Positions 11,616 through 23,060 of a stretch of DNA of 64,000 nucleotides are shown here, one piece after another. The translations under genes were made by a program, and so were the position numbers. The stretch covers positions 520,384-584,383 of the forward strand of contig CACVBU010000349.1 of assembly GCA_902728285.1 (NCBI GenBank), read 5' to 3'. The DNA is from Clytia hemisphaerica. Taxonomy: Eukaryota > Cnidaria > Hydrozoa > Leptothecata > Clytiidae. The number at the start of each line of letters is the position of its first letter. Position 1 is the first letter of the stretch. Under the pieces are notes generated by a model. That model did not search any database. It was not told the DNA's origin and saw only the letters and a program-made list of their open reading frames with translations.

Positions 11616-14600
11616 CTGAAATAAAAAAAAAGTTTTTTAAAAGGAAACTTAACGAATTACTTTTTAGCATTTCAAGTTTCAAAAAGAATTTATTTCAATT
11701 CCAAAATTACAAATTACCAGTCCATCAAATAGCCTGATAATCCCTTTAAGGAAACAATAGTATTCCCTCATAGGTTACCGTTTGTCAAGTTCGATTGTCA
11801 AGAAGAATTGAGAAAAGAGAAATTTCATCGAATATGGCAGCGTATGGAATACAAGATAAATATGGAATTATAGAGCTGGAGAGAAAAATATGGGTGAAAC
11901 CCTATTCATTTGAACACGTATCAGTAGAAATATTGAAAGATCTTATGAGCAAAATTGAACAAACATCGAAATAGAGAGCGTCAAATCTCCAACTCTAATA
12001 CAAAGGAAGAGCAAAAAACAGTCTAAAGTTCGTATATACCAATTTTGGATTCTATTTTGGATTCCATCTCTTCATTATTTTTCACCTCCTCAGGTTTTTC
12101 TTCATCTTTGTCAGGCAGTAAAATCATATTGATGCTGTTTTCAATATTATCCACCAAGCTTTGCTTTTCTGCTTCCAGTTTGGCTTGTTGCTTGTCCTGT
12201 TCATCATCTTTTGTTTTGTCTTCTTCTGGTGGTGTATCCAGGGCTTTAATGGTGAAATCCAGCTGAAAATTTAAGGTGTGAAGAAAATTAGTTTACTTTC
12301 TTAACAATAAACGGGAAGGACAGAATGATTACTCTCAAGTGCCTAAGTCGGTGTTTTTTACACTTTGGGCGAAAACGTGACACTTTTTTTCTCGCCAAAA
12401 ACAGTTTTTTTGGTATGAAATAAAGAAAAATGAGCATTTTAGGATGAAAAGTTCCACAAAGACGCAAAATCGGATTGTACATATGTGATTGTTTTTTGTT
12501 CGAGCGGAGAGGGATTAGATATTCCAAAAATGAAGATTTTCTGTTTCTCTCTCAAGAAGGGGAATTTTGAGTTTTTCCCAAGCCTGATACTAAGGTATAT
12601 AGTGAGATAACATTGACTCATTTTCTAACGGTGGTCAAATTTTCACTTTTTTGCCCAAAGTGTAAAGTGTAAAAAACACCGACCTAAGGTCTAATTGATA
12701 ATAAACAGGTACGCCTGTTTGTTTTATATTTTTACTTGAGATTGTTTTTGCTATTTTTGCTCCGGCCTAGGAGCCTTTAATTCTCTCTTCCGACAATGGT
12801 CAAGACATTTTTTTTTGTTTATCTAATCCGATGATCTATTCCGATTCAATAAAAACGGATTATCTGGATTCCGATAATATTGTGATTTGATCGGCCGAAA
12901 GTATTTAGAAAAAGATGGCTGCCGAAAGTGGGCTAGCTGACTGTGTAGCGAATGGGCAAATCTCAGTAAAAAATTGATCATTTTCATCATTATTCATGAT
13001 GCTTTGGACATGATTTATGAGAAGTTTGATGCATAACTGGTTCTCTAACAATGTGGAAAGACTTTGGAGAAATTTTGGCCATGAATCGTCAGCTGATCGA
13101 GTGCATCTTGCATATGGCTAACTTCTCTTCTAGACGCACAAAACCATAAAACTCTGTAACTTGACAATGAAACTTTCAAACACACAGCCATTGGAATTCA
13201 AAAGAGAATACTAAAATTACAACATTACAGTGCAAATTTGAAAACGATCTGAGTATTTTTTGTGGTGTCATGTCATATGTGTATGGCTGAAAATGATCCT
13301 GTTTTGTATTCATCGTTGTTGACTGGCTGGCGACCGTTCCTTTTGATTTTTCAAACCCGACAGATTTTTTACAAACATATCACTATGAGAATTCAATAAA
13401 GGATACTAAAACACAATTCCTGTGTAAATTTGAACAAGATTGGAGAAATTTTCACAGTGTTATATGGCTGAAAATGATCGTTTTTGGACTTTGTCGTAAT
13501 TTCATCGCGGCTGGCGACCGTTCCTTTTGATTTTTCAAACGCGACACAGATTTTTTACAAACATATCACTATGAGAATTCAGTAAAGGATACTAAAACAC
13601 AATTTCTGTGTAAATTTGAACAAGATTGGAGAAATTTTCACAGTGTTATGGCTGAAAATGATCGTGTTTGGACTTTGTCGTAATTTCATCGCGGCTGGCG
13701 ACCATTCCTTTTGATTTATTTCAAACGTGACACAGATTTTTTAAAAACATATCACTATGAGAATTCAGTAAAGGATACGAAAACACAATTCTGTGTAAAT
13801 TTGAACAAGACCGGAGAAATTTTCACAGTGTTATAACTGAAAATTATATTTTTTGGACTTTGTCGTAATTTCATTGGCTGGGGCGACCGTTCCAAAACAG
13901 GTTTTTTCTAAATACACTATTGTACCATTTTATTTGGTTTATCCTACTCTCCTCCAGGTATTATCCCAACAGAAAAAATAATGCTTAGCTAAAAGCTGTG
14001 GCCTCTGTGGCTATTTTTCTCCCGAAATTTTATCCGGACAATCAAATCAACGGCGCATCATGGCTTTGCTATTGGCAAGTTAAGAAAAAAATAAATTTAT
14101 AAGAACTTGGAAATATTGACTTCTAAATGTTTATCTCCTTTAGCTCCAATTTTGAACTTTTTAGTCGAGGATGAGTGGGCGGGGGTGGGGTTGGTTCTTT
14201 AGGCAAGAAAGTGCATGTGTAATCACTTAGAAGAACTAAACTTCCAGCTGGTTTATTTATTCATTAAGATTATTTCTCATACTCGCTCTGCAATAGAATT
14301 ATTACTTTGCTTTCTGATCTGTTCTGATTTAGTAGTTTGTGGGCAAGGTTCTAACACAACTAACTCAATAAACTCATCTTTCACATCTTTTGATCTCTTA
14401 AGCCGGAGCTTCCAGCGCAGCTGGTTTTTTAGGGTTTAGTTGTTAAACATTATCATATAATTCTTTTGGAAAGGTTGATTTCAGTCATCAACACATCTGT
14501 ATCGCTATCCCACTTCTAAGCCAATTTTCCCAACCGTTGGCCTCTACCATGGTGGCTTCCTTTGTCACTATATTACTTAGCCCCCTTTTTAAAACGATTG

Positions 14601-17600
14601 GCCAGCCCTGAAAATGTCATTTTTAATTTCACAAACCTCTTCTGGACTTTCATCAACCTGCTTTTCTTTATTTGCATGCTTTTGTTCCGTCCAAAACTGA
14701 TCCACCAGGTTTTGGTAAGCAGGCATTAATCCTTCGTGTATCCAAGTATCTTTCCATTTCATGCGATATGAACGACTGCCATCCTGAAAATAAAACAGTA
14801 ATCATATTTAATGATAATTCTAACGGAAAAACACCTACCGGAAGGTGTTTTTCTCCCTAATTTATGAATGCATACTCTTCTTAAACCTTTAAGCCAATAT
14901 TTTTAATCTTTGTGTGTTGCACTGGTCGACATACAGGGGGGGGGGGTCGGTAGTAAAATCTCAGACATAATGACGTTTACTACGGTGGTGGTGTGACGAA
15001 AAATCGAAAATAATTTTTACTACCCAGGTTAGTTAAATACTAATGGGTGGTATCTATGTGTTAAATGTTGAAAAAATTTTACTACCTGGGTAGTTAAAAC
15101 TGGTAAAATTAGCAAATTTTAGCTATTTTTGTACTTCTTTTAATTTTTTGGACGAGTTTTCTGAACAAATCTGAAAATTTTTATAATTTGAAAATATTTT
15201 CTGTTAGAAATTCTCGAAATTTTTTGTCAATATAAAAAAGACTTTAATTCTAAGGGCAAAACATTAATGTTTGCACAGTAATAAATGTGTCACAGAAATA
15301 ATCATTTTTTAGCTTGTTTTGTAAAATCAGTCCGAAAAGCAACCAAAAATAGGTGGTCTCCATGACAAATTGTCCCAAAAACTTTTACTACCAGGGTAGT
15401 AAAATACCTCTTCCAAGAGGCTGGGTGGTGGTATGTAAAAATTCATAAAAATCCTTTTACTACTCATATATGTCTGAGATTTTACTACCGACCCCCCCCC
15501 CTGGTCCATAAAGTAAAGTTACCTAAAAAAAAAGAATATTTGGCTATATTCGACAGCTAATTTTAAGGTATACATCTAAAAATTGCAAACTTGAAAAAAA
15601 ATCTGCTTAAAACGCTAATCTTTAGGAAAATTGCCCATAAAAGTTCAAGTAGGTAAGTCCTAGCGCTGGAACTTTATAGGGTTATACATAACGCTATAAG
15701 ACATTTCATTTTTAAACGAAAATTTAAAAGCTCTGCTGTATTCTTATCTATTATGCTTCAAATTAGGGTGGAAAAGCCCTACCAGTAGGGGGTTTTCTTT
15801 TCAGACCCTTTCTTTTCAGGTTGGAAAGGCTATTAAAAACTTTTTCCTACAACTTGGTAAACATTTTCCCCTTAATTCACTCCTTTTAAATTTAACATAC
15901 CATATCATAACCTAGTTCAAGTTTTCCAAGCTTTGGCATATTTAGTGCCAGGCGCGGGCACTCAAAGCTGGCTCGCCAATTCTTTATTTTTATCTAACTC
16001 ATCTTTTTAACCTTTCTCTGTCTTCTGGTTGTGTTCCTAAATCATGGAAGAAAAAAAGGGTGACACCAGTCTTTAAGAAGCCGGCGATACGGATGATGTT
16101 AACAACTATCGTCCAATTTCTATACTACCTATCGGGTATCGCTATGAAAGTGTTTGAAAAAGTTGTGCATTACCAGGTCTCTGATTTTCTAGATTCATCT
16201 AACATACTTTCATCATCGCAAAGTGGCTTCAGGCATGGTCATTCTACCGACACTGCTGTCATTTGCGTTTCAGATTTTATCCTTAAAAAGTTAGGAAAGG
16301 GTAAATATGTCGGAGCTGTACTCGCTGATCTCAAAAAGGCCTTCGACACTGTAGACCACCAAATACTCCTAAAGAAGCTTTTCTGTTACGGATTTCGGGA
16401 TGTCTCCCTTGAATGGTTTCAATCGTATCTTAGTGACAGACTCCAGTGCACCCTTCTTGAAAACACCATGTCTGATTTATCAAAAGAAAATCCTTTTGGT
16501 GTTCCCCAAGGATCAGTACTAGGACCTCTTCTGTTCTTACTGTATATAAATGATATAGGAGATTGCATTTATTAACTCTGACACTTTTTACCATCTCTAT
16601 GCTGACGACACAATAATCATCAAGAGTGCTGACGACCCTGACTTATTACGTTCTGGTCTGATGCGTCAACTCTCAGATCTTAGTCAGTGGTTCTATGGAT
16701 GTAAACTCTCAGTTAACACCTCTAAAATTGAAGTTATCTTCTTCGGTAGATCCAAGAAAGTTGAGGAATGCAAGTCTATTCCTCCTCTCAGATTTCTAGG
16801 TGATGCTATAGACTCTAAAAAGGAGGTGAAATATCTTGGTGTCGTCTTTGACGAGAACATGACCTGGGATGAGCAGGCTAAAAGGGTCCGAAGCAAAGCT
16901 TATCTTGCCTTAAACAGGATAAAACGGATTTCATCTCTTCTAAGGGCCTTCTACAAGATGATACTAAAAAGCTATTAAGTAAGTAAGTAAGTAAGTACAT
17001 ATTAACCAACGCTCTTGTCATGCCTCATGTCAATTACTGTTCCAACCCTTGGAGTGCTATGTCAGCTGCAAATCGGAATAAATGATTCGAATCTTTAATG
17101 CGTAACGTTAATTGAATAGCTCCTCTAAACAGAACTTTCCAACAAATGGCAGAGATTAACAAAGCCATTATGATGTTCAAAGGCATTCACAATAGGGTCA
17201 AATTGAAAAGTTAGTCGCGCGGCTGAGGTCGAAAAACGTTTCATTTCGTGATACATCTTTTAGATTCCAAAAAAAACAAAGGAAACTCACGAATTAGTAT
17301 GTGTAGATTACAAAATCAAAAAGTTTCCACGATATTATCGTGCAAGTAACGAGTAATTGGCGATTTTTTGCGTTTCCAGGCAAAATTGCAAAGCCTGGAA
17401 ATTCATGATTTTTGGGGGGTCTTCAAATTAAAAAAAGACCTATATCACATGATAGAGCTCCTCAAACTGAGCAAAAAAGTGTATTACACCAAAGTCCCAA
17501 CTTCTCTAGATCAAAATTTATTGGCCTATTTGTGGTAAAAACTGATGGAAAACAGGGAATTTCCCCACAATCTGCATTAATTTATGCAAAATTAAACACC

Positions 17601-20600
17601 TTTTTTACCACAAATAGGCCCATAACTTTTGATCTAGAGAAGTTAGGACTTTGGTGTAATACACTTTTTTGCTCAGTTTGAAGAGCTCTATCATGTGATA
17701 TAGGTCTTTTTTTAATTTGAAGACCCCCCAAAAATCATGAATTTCCAGGCCTTGCAATTTTGCCTGGAAATGCAAAAAAACGCCATTTACTCGTTATTTG
17801 CACGATAATATCGTGGAAACTTTTTGATTTTGGAATCTACATATACTAATTCGAGAGTTTCCATCGAAAAAAGTGGAATCTAAGAGGTGTATCACGAAAA
17901 TCATTTTCTAGCCACTTTTTTCGACCTCAGCCGCGCAACTAAGTGGTCAACCAAAACACAAAATCAAAAATCTTACAAACAAAATAAGTAACTGTAATTT
18001 TTTTTTTAAATAACCCTTAAATTTTCCAATTTCAATTTCTAAATCAACCGAGTCGCACTTTTAGACTCTGTAATCAGGTGATTATATCGAAACACAACTA
18101 GTGAGGTTTGTCACGGAAGGACAAGTGTTAAAATATAATGGACCTTCTTTTGAAAAATAAAATGATTAATCAAAGATGAAATGTTGTTTTAAAACAAGTA
18201 CACCCTAGTTAGTTTAATAGGTTTATTCATTTTGAAATAAGTCAAACAACAAAAAAGTACTGCAAGCAGAAACTTTTTTCAAATATTGAATTCCTTCCGT
18301 AACAATTTCAAGACAAAAAGTTTTTTCACCAGTTTTGTGCATGTACACTATTCTTGATATTATTGCAAGTTCTAACTATTGGTACCCCCTAACAAAAAAT
18401 GAAATTACATTCCAAAGCAACCTCCTTCATATTCACTTACAAGGTCTGAAATCATTGTCCTTCCGTGACACTTTCACGTTGTCCTTCCGTGACAGATTAA
18501 AAATATCTTGTTATTTTTAGAAATCTTGGACTTCAATGGGTCTAATCCATTGCAGGAGAGTGTCCTACAAGGTTTAGAACCATTGGGAACCAGCTCAACC
18601 CTGTATGGAGCTCAGAATAAGCTTAACTAAGGCTTCAGTACGGCGCTGTAAGCTTACAGCGTAAGCCTAAAAACTGGTTTTCTGGCAAAACTACTGTTCC
18701 TAGCCGGTTCTAAACCCTCTAAAACGCTTCAGCACCATAGAAATATGCTAATTAGAGCCTTTGGAAGTAGCTCACTCGCTTGCAAGGTCGCGTTTTTACG
18801 TTTTTTGCTTAAAAAATATAATCTTTCCTGTAAAATTTCCTAATTATTATCACCATTATGGTTGAACAATAAAAATACAGTTCCAAGGTTTTGAAATGAA
18901 CTGAATAGTAAAAATGGCTATGATTCATGATATGATGTGTCACTCCACTAGTTTCAGTCAACATTTCTTACGCTATTGCTGATTTTGAAAAATAGGAATT
19001 TTTTCCTTCCGTGACGGTGTCATTCCGTGACACTGACCTTTCTCAGTTGCAAAGGCCTGTAGCCATTGAAATTAATTTTTTTGACTCAGTTCTTTTTTCA
19101 ATGACAAGCAGATAGACATAAGTTTCTTCTTGTGGTATTTTGGTTTTAAAATTCTCTTTAAATTCACAGGAATCTGAATCAGCATACTTTTGTCTTTTTT
19201 AATGTCTTTGCTCCGTTCCTTCCGTGACAGAACCTTAAAAGTTCAATTATTCAACGAGGAAAAACTTTTATGAAATTTATTTTGGTTTGGAAGTAGTAGT
19301 ACTATGAAGGCTTTAATTCAGGACTAATACTATTTTCATTAAGTTTACCATTTTTCAAAAATAGACCAAAAAAGGCTCTGATTTCCTTCCGTGACAGAAA
19401 CGGGACTTTTCAATTTGGCCCAATATTGAACCGAGCTACCTCTGTATACTGTAACGAGGTGAATCTCGTCAGTGGCAGACATCAGAGAACAAGGTTTGCT
19501 GCTGAAAACAATGTTGTGGTGCCTTTATCTAAGACTTGTTTCACTGATCGAACATTTATTAATTCTGGCTCTTAATTATGGAATAACCTCCCAACTGAAA
19601 TCAAAACTAACAAATCAATAAAAATTGTGTCATTTTTCATTTCAGAACAATTTTGCGCAAATCACCCATTTCCCTTTGTTTCCTAGTCATTTATTGTTTC
19701 TCTTCTTTTCTTGATCGTTAAGCAAACGTTCCTCTTTATGTCTAGATTGTTTCCCGGTCATTTCCGCCCGGTCTTTCACATTTTAGTAAAGCAGTCCTGG
19801 CAATTTGCATCGGCATACGGCAAATGCAGAGGCAAAAGCTGACGAAAATTGTTTATAGTGTGTTTGCCTCGGCAAAAAAAAATGCCGAGGCAAATCTAAG
19901 TTAAGTTACACTCGTGTTTAGGGTTCACGAGAGGCACTCTTTGCCCAGGAGTGTAACGTCCCCCGACATCCCTTTAAATTGGGAAAAATGCCGATGCAGA
20001 ATCCTATTCTGTCGAGGCAACAGCAAATTTAGCCATTTGCTTCGGCAAAAAAATGCCGTAACAGCCCAACAGGTAGGTGAAAACCCAGGGGGTTTGGGTG
20101 CGCTATACTCTTAGGTTCCAAATAAACGAGGGGGGTTGGAGAAGTTTTGAGATTCTAATAAACGGGGAGGACCTAATTGCCCGGGGGTTGGGAATTGTAC
20201 TTCTGAAAACCCAAAAATAAGGTAAAATCAGGCTATTTAGAGCAAAATAAGCTGAAAATAATTCTTCCAAATTGATAAACGGGGGGCCCTGATAAGGTCC
20301 GGGGGTTGGAAAATTTTTAAAAAATTAACAACCGGGGGGATGTTTATTTGGAACCTAAGAGTAAGCAAACGGGTCCAGGGGGCAAAGAAAGCCCTGGGAT
20401 ATTGTAACTTCTGACGCCTAAAAATTGCTCAGAATTTGCTATATTTTCAGTTTTTATGATTAAATTAAAAAGACTAGAAAATAGCTGGTATTGCCGGTGC
20501 TTCTAAGGTGGATGCGCTAGACCTGGAGTCATGAAATCGTTTGTTGAAATGGCGGTATTCCTCTCATTTTGAAAAGCTTTTATTCATGCCATTGTCTTAC

Positions 20601-22292
20601 TTTATATTTGTTCCTTGCGCCAAATACACCAAAAGTAATTACTGCCTCCCGTCGAATATATACTGTGTATCATTTCCAGCCTGGCTACTGTACAAAAAAG
20701 ATATTTTGTTCCTCTAAAGAAGGGTGACAGACCAGTTTCCAGAGTATGGCAAGGCTGCACTTGAGGAAAAATTTGGAAATACCAAGTTCCCCACTTGAAA
20801 AGCGCACCTGATAAATTTTGGTCCGTACAAGGTGCACCTATATATACCTCGCAAATTGGCCCAAAAAAGCAAAAATTGCTAAAATTAGCTGCACTTGAGG
20901 AAAAAATAGTCGAACTCTGTACTTGGGGTTAAAAAACTGTCTGCATTTGCACCTGATACGAATGAACAAATAGGAAAATCCGGAATTTTCTGGAACATTT
21001 TTCAAAATTTCTCAGGATTTCCAAGTGAAAAAATTTCCATAAAACAGTGTTGTCCACAGGGGGTAATGGTTTTTTTCTGGAACTGCCCAATAGACCTTTT
21101 TGCCTTTGATATCATTTATAATGCAAGCATAGCCATTTTTCATAGAAATCATATAGATTTAAAAAAGATGAACCATTTTGAAAATGATGTCATTCAGTTA
21201 GTGGAAGTACTTTGATTTGCGAAGCGTCTTTACGTGACACAGAACAAGAGAAAATATCAAAAGAACAAAGGAACCCATAGCCACCATTTCACAACCTTGG
21301 GGAATCGCAATTTTACAGAAACGAATAAAGTATCTTCTGAAAATTACATTCTTCCCCATAAATGCAAAAATGTCTAATTGTCTTTTTAAACCGCCATGAA
21401 GTGTTATAAAATTCCTTATAGAATGACACATTCTCCTACTAAGAGGTTTAAAAAATGACGTAGAAGTAAGATTTAAGAAACTTTGAAAATCGATTACAAA
21501 ACCTACGTCATAACCACGGAGTGCTGACTTTTAGTTTTTAATGACTTGTTCTCACTTGTTTGGTTTTCGTAATAAAAAGAAAGTCGAAAATTGTGAACTT
21601 TGAACATGCTTTAAATGGAGGTATTTCCACTAACTGTCATTTATATGCAAAACTATGTAAATCTTGATTTGAAAAAAAAATTTAAAATATGCAAATCTGT
21701 TTCGGCAATCTAAAGTAGCTATGGAAAATGGCATGGCTGCTTGCATAAAAATGACATTAATGGCGAAAAGGTCTATTAGACAGAGAATGTTAACGTTAGG
21801 TATTATTCTCATCTCGAAAAATCAGGGTCATGGAACTAACAATATTGTTGACAATACTGTAGGAATCAGTCATTTCTGAAAGAAGCCACTCCCTGGAGGA
21901 CCCTGCCCCCTGTGTGATTTCTCAACATGCACGCAACAGAAGGTGTCTATTCATTTTCATTTCATGGGAGTAAGATAACAATTATGATGTTAAAAACTGA
22001 AATTATCATCCCATGTTATTTGTATTTTAGTGAAAGCAGTAAGTTTAACATGGCATAAAATGGATAAAAGAATGAACTTAAAATTTTTTACCGGTAAATT
22101 GGCAACTTCTACAATTTTTTCTGGTTGAAGGTTTACTTCAAAATCAAACCCTCCTTTCTGAGAGTCATCAACTGCATACTGAGAATTATCTTCTGACTTC
22201 CCTTCGTCGATAAAATTGTTCTCCGGACTGGCTTTTGTCAAAAGAGAATCGCCTTCGAGAGACTGAAGTGCATCTGTGAGAGCGTCCGCCAT
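9553..22292 (-). CDS. Chromodomain plus ten-finger C2H2 zinc-finger protein (four exons)
   Basis: Predicted nuclear DNA-binding protein of 877 residues. Exons: 22292-22092, 14783-14637, 12262-12040 and 11615-9553. All three introns have GT/AG borders and the phases agree (0, 0, 1). Exons 1-2 join within a chromodomain, from FEVNLQPEKIVEVANLP through DGSRSYRMKWKDTW to LVDQFW. Exon 3 is acidic and Lys/Glu-rich. Exon 4 has a basic stretch (GRKRKIQKVARSKKEPKK), then ten fingers from CNICGKVISNKYGLREH to CPFCERGCSNRSSLKRH; the ninth ends in Cys (C2HC). The C-terminal 300 residues are Gln/Thr-rich, like an activation domain. The start ATG is in GAAAATGG context. Introns 1 (7.3 kb) and 2 (2.4 kb) are swollen by mobile DNA. 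The combination of chromodomain and finger array in one protein is unusual. Target genes are unknown. The exon 1-2 link to exon 4 is inferred from phase and order and needs transcript support. Confidence 0.82.
12040..12262 (-). CDS. Exon 3: acidic linker
   Basis: 74 codons plus one base between TTTTCAG and GTATAT borders. It encodes a Lys/Glu/Asp-rich linker beginning LDFTIKALDTPPEEDKTKDD. The exon phase fits exons 2 and 4. No domain was recognised. Confidence 0.72.
12346..12683. mobile_element. MITE with TA borders in intron 3
   Basis: The ends GTCGGTGTTTTTTACAC and TTTGGGC are inverted copies of each other, and TA flanks both sides. It is non-coding and lies just upstream of exon 3 in the transcribed direction. 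Confidence 0.6.
13140..13905. repeat. About 184-bp tandem repeat in intron 2
   Basis: The motif CTGGCGACC(G/A)TTCC recurs at about 13327, 13511, 13695 and 13877 (spacings 184, 184, 182). Each unit contains ATATCACTATGAGAATTCA and TTCACAGTGTTAT. A more diverged copy precedes the array. No coding potential is evident. Confidence 0.85.
14637..14783 (-). CDS. Exon 2: second half of the chromodomain
   Basis: A 147-bp phase 0-0 exon between a TTTTCAG acceptor and a GTTTGT donor. It encodes DGSRSYRMKWKDTWIHEGL and LVDQFWTEQKH. The Tyr, the KWKDTW aromatic block and the C-terminal LVDQFW helix match chromodomain positions that form the methyl-lysine cage and closing helix. It is too short to show as a long open frame. 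Confidence 0.72.
14934..15503. mobile_element. hAT-like MITE with CAGGGG...CCCCTG ends
   Basis: The left end is CA, an 11-G run and TCGGTAGTAAAATCTCAG. The right end is its inverted copy, ending in a C-run and TG. CAGGG/CCCTG termini recall hAT elements, but no clean 8-bp target duplication is visible. Internal TTTTACTACC(A/T)GGG motifs repeat the subterminal sequence. It lies in intron 1. Confidence 0.6.
15880..17194 (+). pseudogene. Non-LTR retrotransposon (LINE) reverse transcriptase, 5' portion, degraded
   Basis: Frames at 16060-16575 and 16661-16978, with remnants before and after, encode a CR1/L2/jockey-type reverse transcriptase. Visible motifs are QSGFRHGHSTDTAV, ADLKKAFDTVDHQ, GVPQGSVLGPLLFLLYIND and the catalytic YADDT in the sequence between the two frames. 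Several frameshifts and stops break it. Sequence to 17194 encodes the following connection region (ALVMPHVNYCS). The 3' part continues at 19422-19700 after a 2.2 kb insertion. It lies antisense in intron 1 of the zinc-finger gene. Confidence 0.85.
17195..19421. mobile_element. 2.2 kb inverted-repeat element inserted in the LINE (AATA target duplication)
   Basis: The ends GGG(T/C)CAAATTGAAAAGT are inverted copies. AATA is duplicated on both sides (17191-17194, 19422-19425). Removing one duplication and the element rejoins the LINE frame through GIHNIEPSYL, so the borders are well determined. The element contains a large palindrome (17211-17942) and at least six full TCCTTCCGTGAC-type motifs in both orientations. 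No transposase is encoded. Confidence 0.8.
17211..17942. repeat. 0.73 kb near-perfect palindrome
   Basis: The two arms are about 330 bp each. The left starts TTAGTCGCGCGGCTGAGGTC and runs through GATAGAGCTC, GTGTATTACACCAAAGTCC and GGCCTATTTGTGGTA. The right arm is its inverse, and the centre is near 17570. The arms differ at only a few positions, so the structure is young or kept matched. Confidence 0.85.
19422..19700 (+). pseudogene. 3' end of the interrupted LINE
   Basis: This continues the reading direction of 15880-17194 with a typical LINE ORF2 C-terminus (NEVNLVSGRHQRTRFAAENN, then LWNNLPTEIK), with one in-frame stop before LWNNL. After about 19700 no coding similarity remains; sequence to about 19790 may be its 3' untranslated part. 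Confidence 0.75.
19795..20095. repeat. Cluster of TGCCGAGGCAAA-type short inverted motifs
   Basis: Variants of TTTGCCTCGGCA and TGCCGAGGCAAA occur at least six times in both orientations over 300 bp. They give potential short stem-loops, such as the pair around the A-run at 19875-19885. No coding is evident. Confidence 0.5.
20108..20361. mobile_element. MITE with TA duplication and CTCTTAGGTTCC ends
   Basis: CTCTTAGGTTCCAAATAAAC at the left is inverted at the right, with TA on both sides (20106-20107, 20362-20363). G-rich subterminal runs (GGGGGGTTGG) occur several times inside. It is non-coding. Confidence 0.75.
20362..21089. other. Intronic sequence with a short duplicated motif
   Basis: No gene was seen. 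CTGCACTTGAGGAAAAA occurs twice (about 20755 and 20890), suggesting an old duplication. The rest is AT-rich intron 1 sequence. Confidence 0.35.
21090..21776. mobile_element. Inverted-repeat element of the ATAGACCTTTTCGCC family
   Basis: The ends ATAGACCTTTTTGCC and its inverted counterpart bound a non-coding core that hosts a second MITE (21195-21636). The same terminal motif bounds the larger element at 28798-31559. Confidence 0.6.
21195..21636. mobile_element. MITE with 5-bp duplication TCATT
   Basis: The ends CAGTTAGTGGAAGTAC and its inverse are flanked by TCATT at 21190-21194 and 21637-21641. A related, shorter copy in the opposite orientation lies at 31706-32016 with its own 5-bp duplication. 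Two members with matching ends and different 5-bp duplications make the boundaries secure. Confidence 0.82.
22092..22292 (-). CDS. Exon 1 of the chromodomain zinc-finger gene
   Basis: 67 codons from ATG (22292-22290) to a GTAAAA donor at 22091. The upstream frame is open without another ATG, so this start is chosen. The exon encodes an acidic N-terminus and the first strand of the chromodomain (EVNLQPEKIVEV). The large element at 22564-28429 begins only 272 bp upstream of the start codon. Confidence 0.78.
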
Positions 22293-23060
22293 TTTCTTCA
22301 ACTTTCTTGCCCTTGTCGATGGTTGTGGGCACACTTACTGTTTATTCTTATGGTCTCTTTGCTCAGACATTCTTTTGTACGTGGAGCCAGCGAAACTTTT
22401 TTGGCAAATGAAAAATTGGAAAACGGCGCTTGTATTATTAGCCAGTAGATGCTTGATTTAAAATATCACAAAGTGAAATCTAAACGAAAAGCAGAAATTG
22501 TTGGAAGCTGGCTAAAAGACCCCCAGCAATGAAGCCCGTAATTGCAAAAGGTTCCATACACACTAGCCTGGGAATCCAAGCTCATAATTTTAGAAAAAAC
22601 AAAAAATACCTCACCTCACAAAGTTCTAAAATTATAGAGCTTGGTGCAGGTAGATTAGTCTGACACAGAATGTTATAAACAGTCTGTGTGTGAACCCTTG
22701 TTGACAGACTTTCTGAACTTTGGAAACCCAGGCAAACACACATAATCAACTTACCATAAAAACTCTTTCACAAGCTCTAAAGACTTTCAAAACTACTAAA
22801 AACCACATCAAAACATCAGCCACATGTATTTAGACTTCCAGCCAACAGCCATTTTGTTTCGAAATGAATCTATGTTTTCATTTTCATTTGTTTTCCTTTT
22901 TTCTGCAGAGTCAGCTTTTTCCATAAATTATGCGCGCGCATCGAAAATATCAAAATGCGCGCGAAAGTACTGCTAAGTAATACGCCAAAAGCTGGCCAAT
23001 CAGGCCGAACCTGCATTGCAGGGAAAAATCTCCCTGCAGGCGAGTTACCTGCACCAAGCG

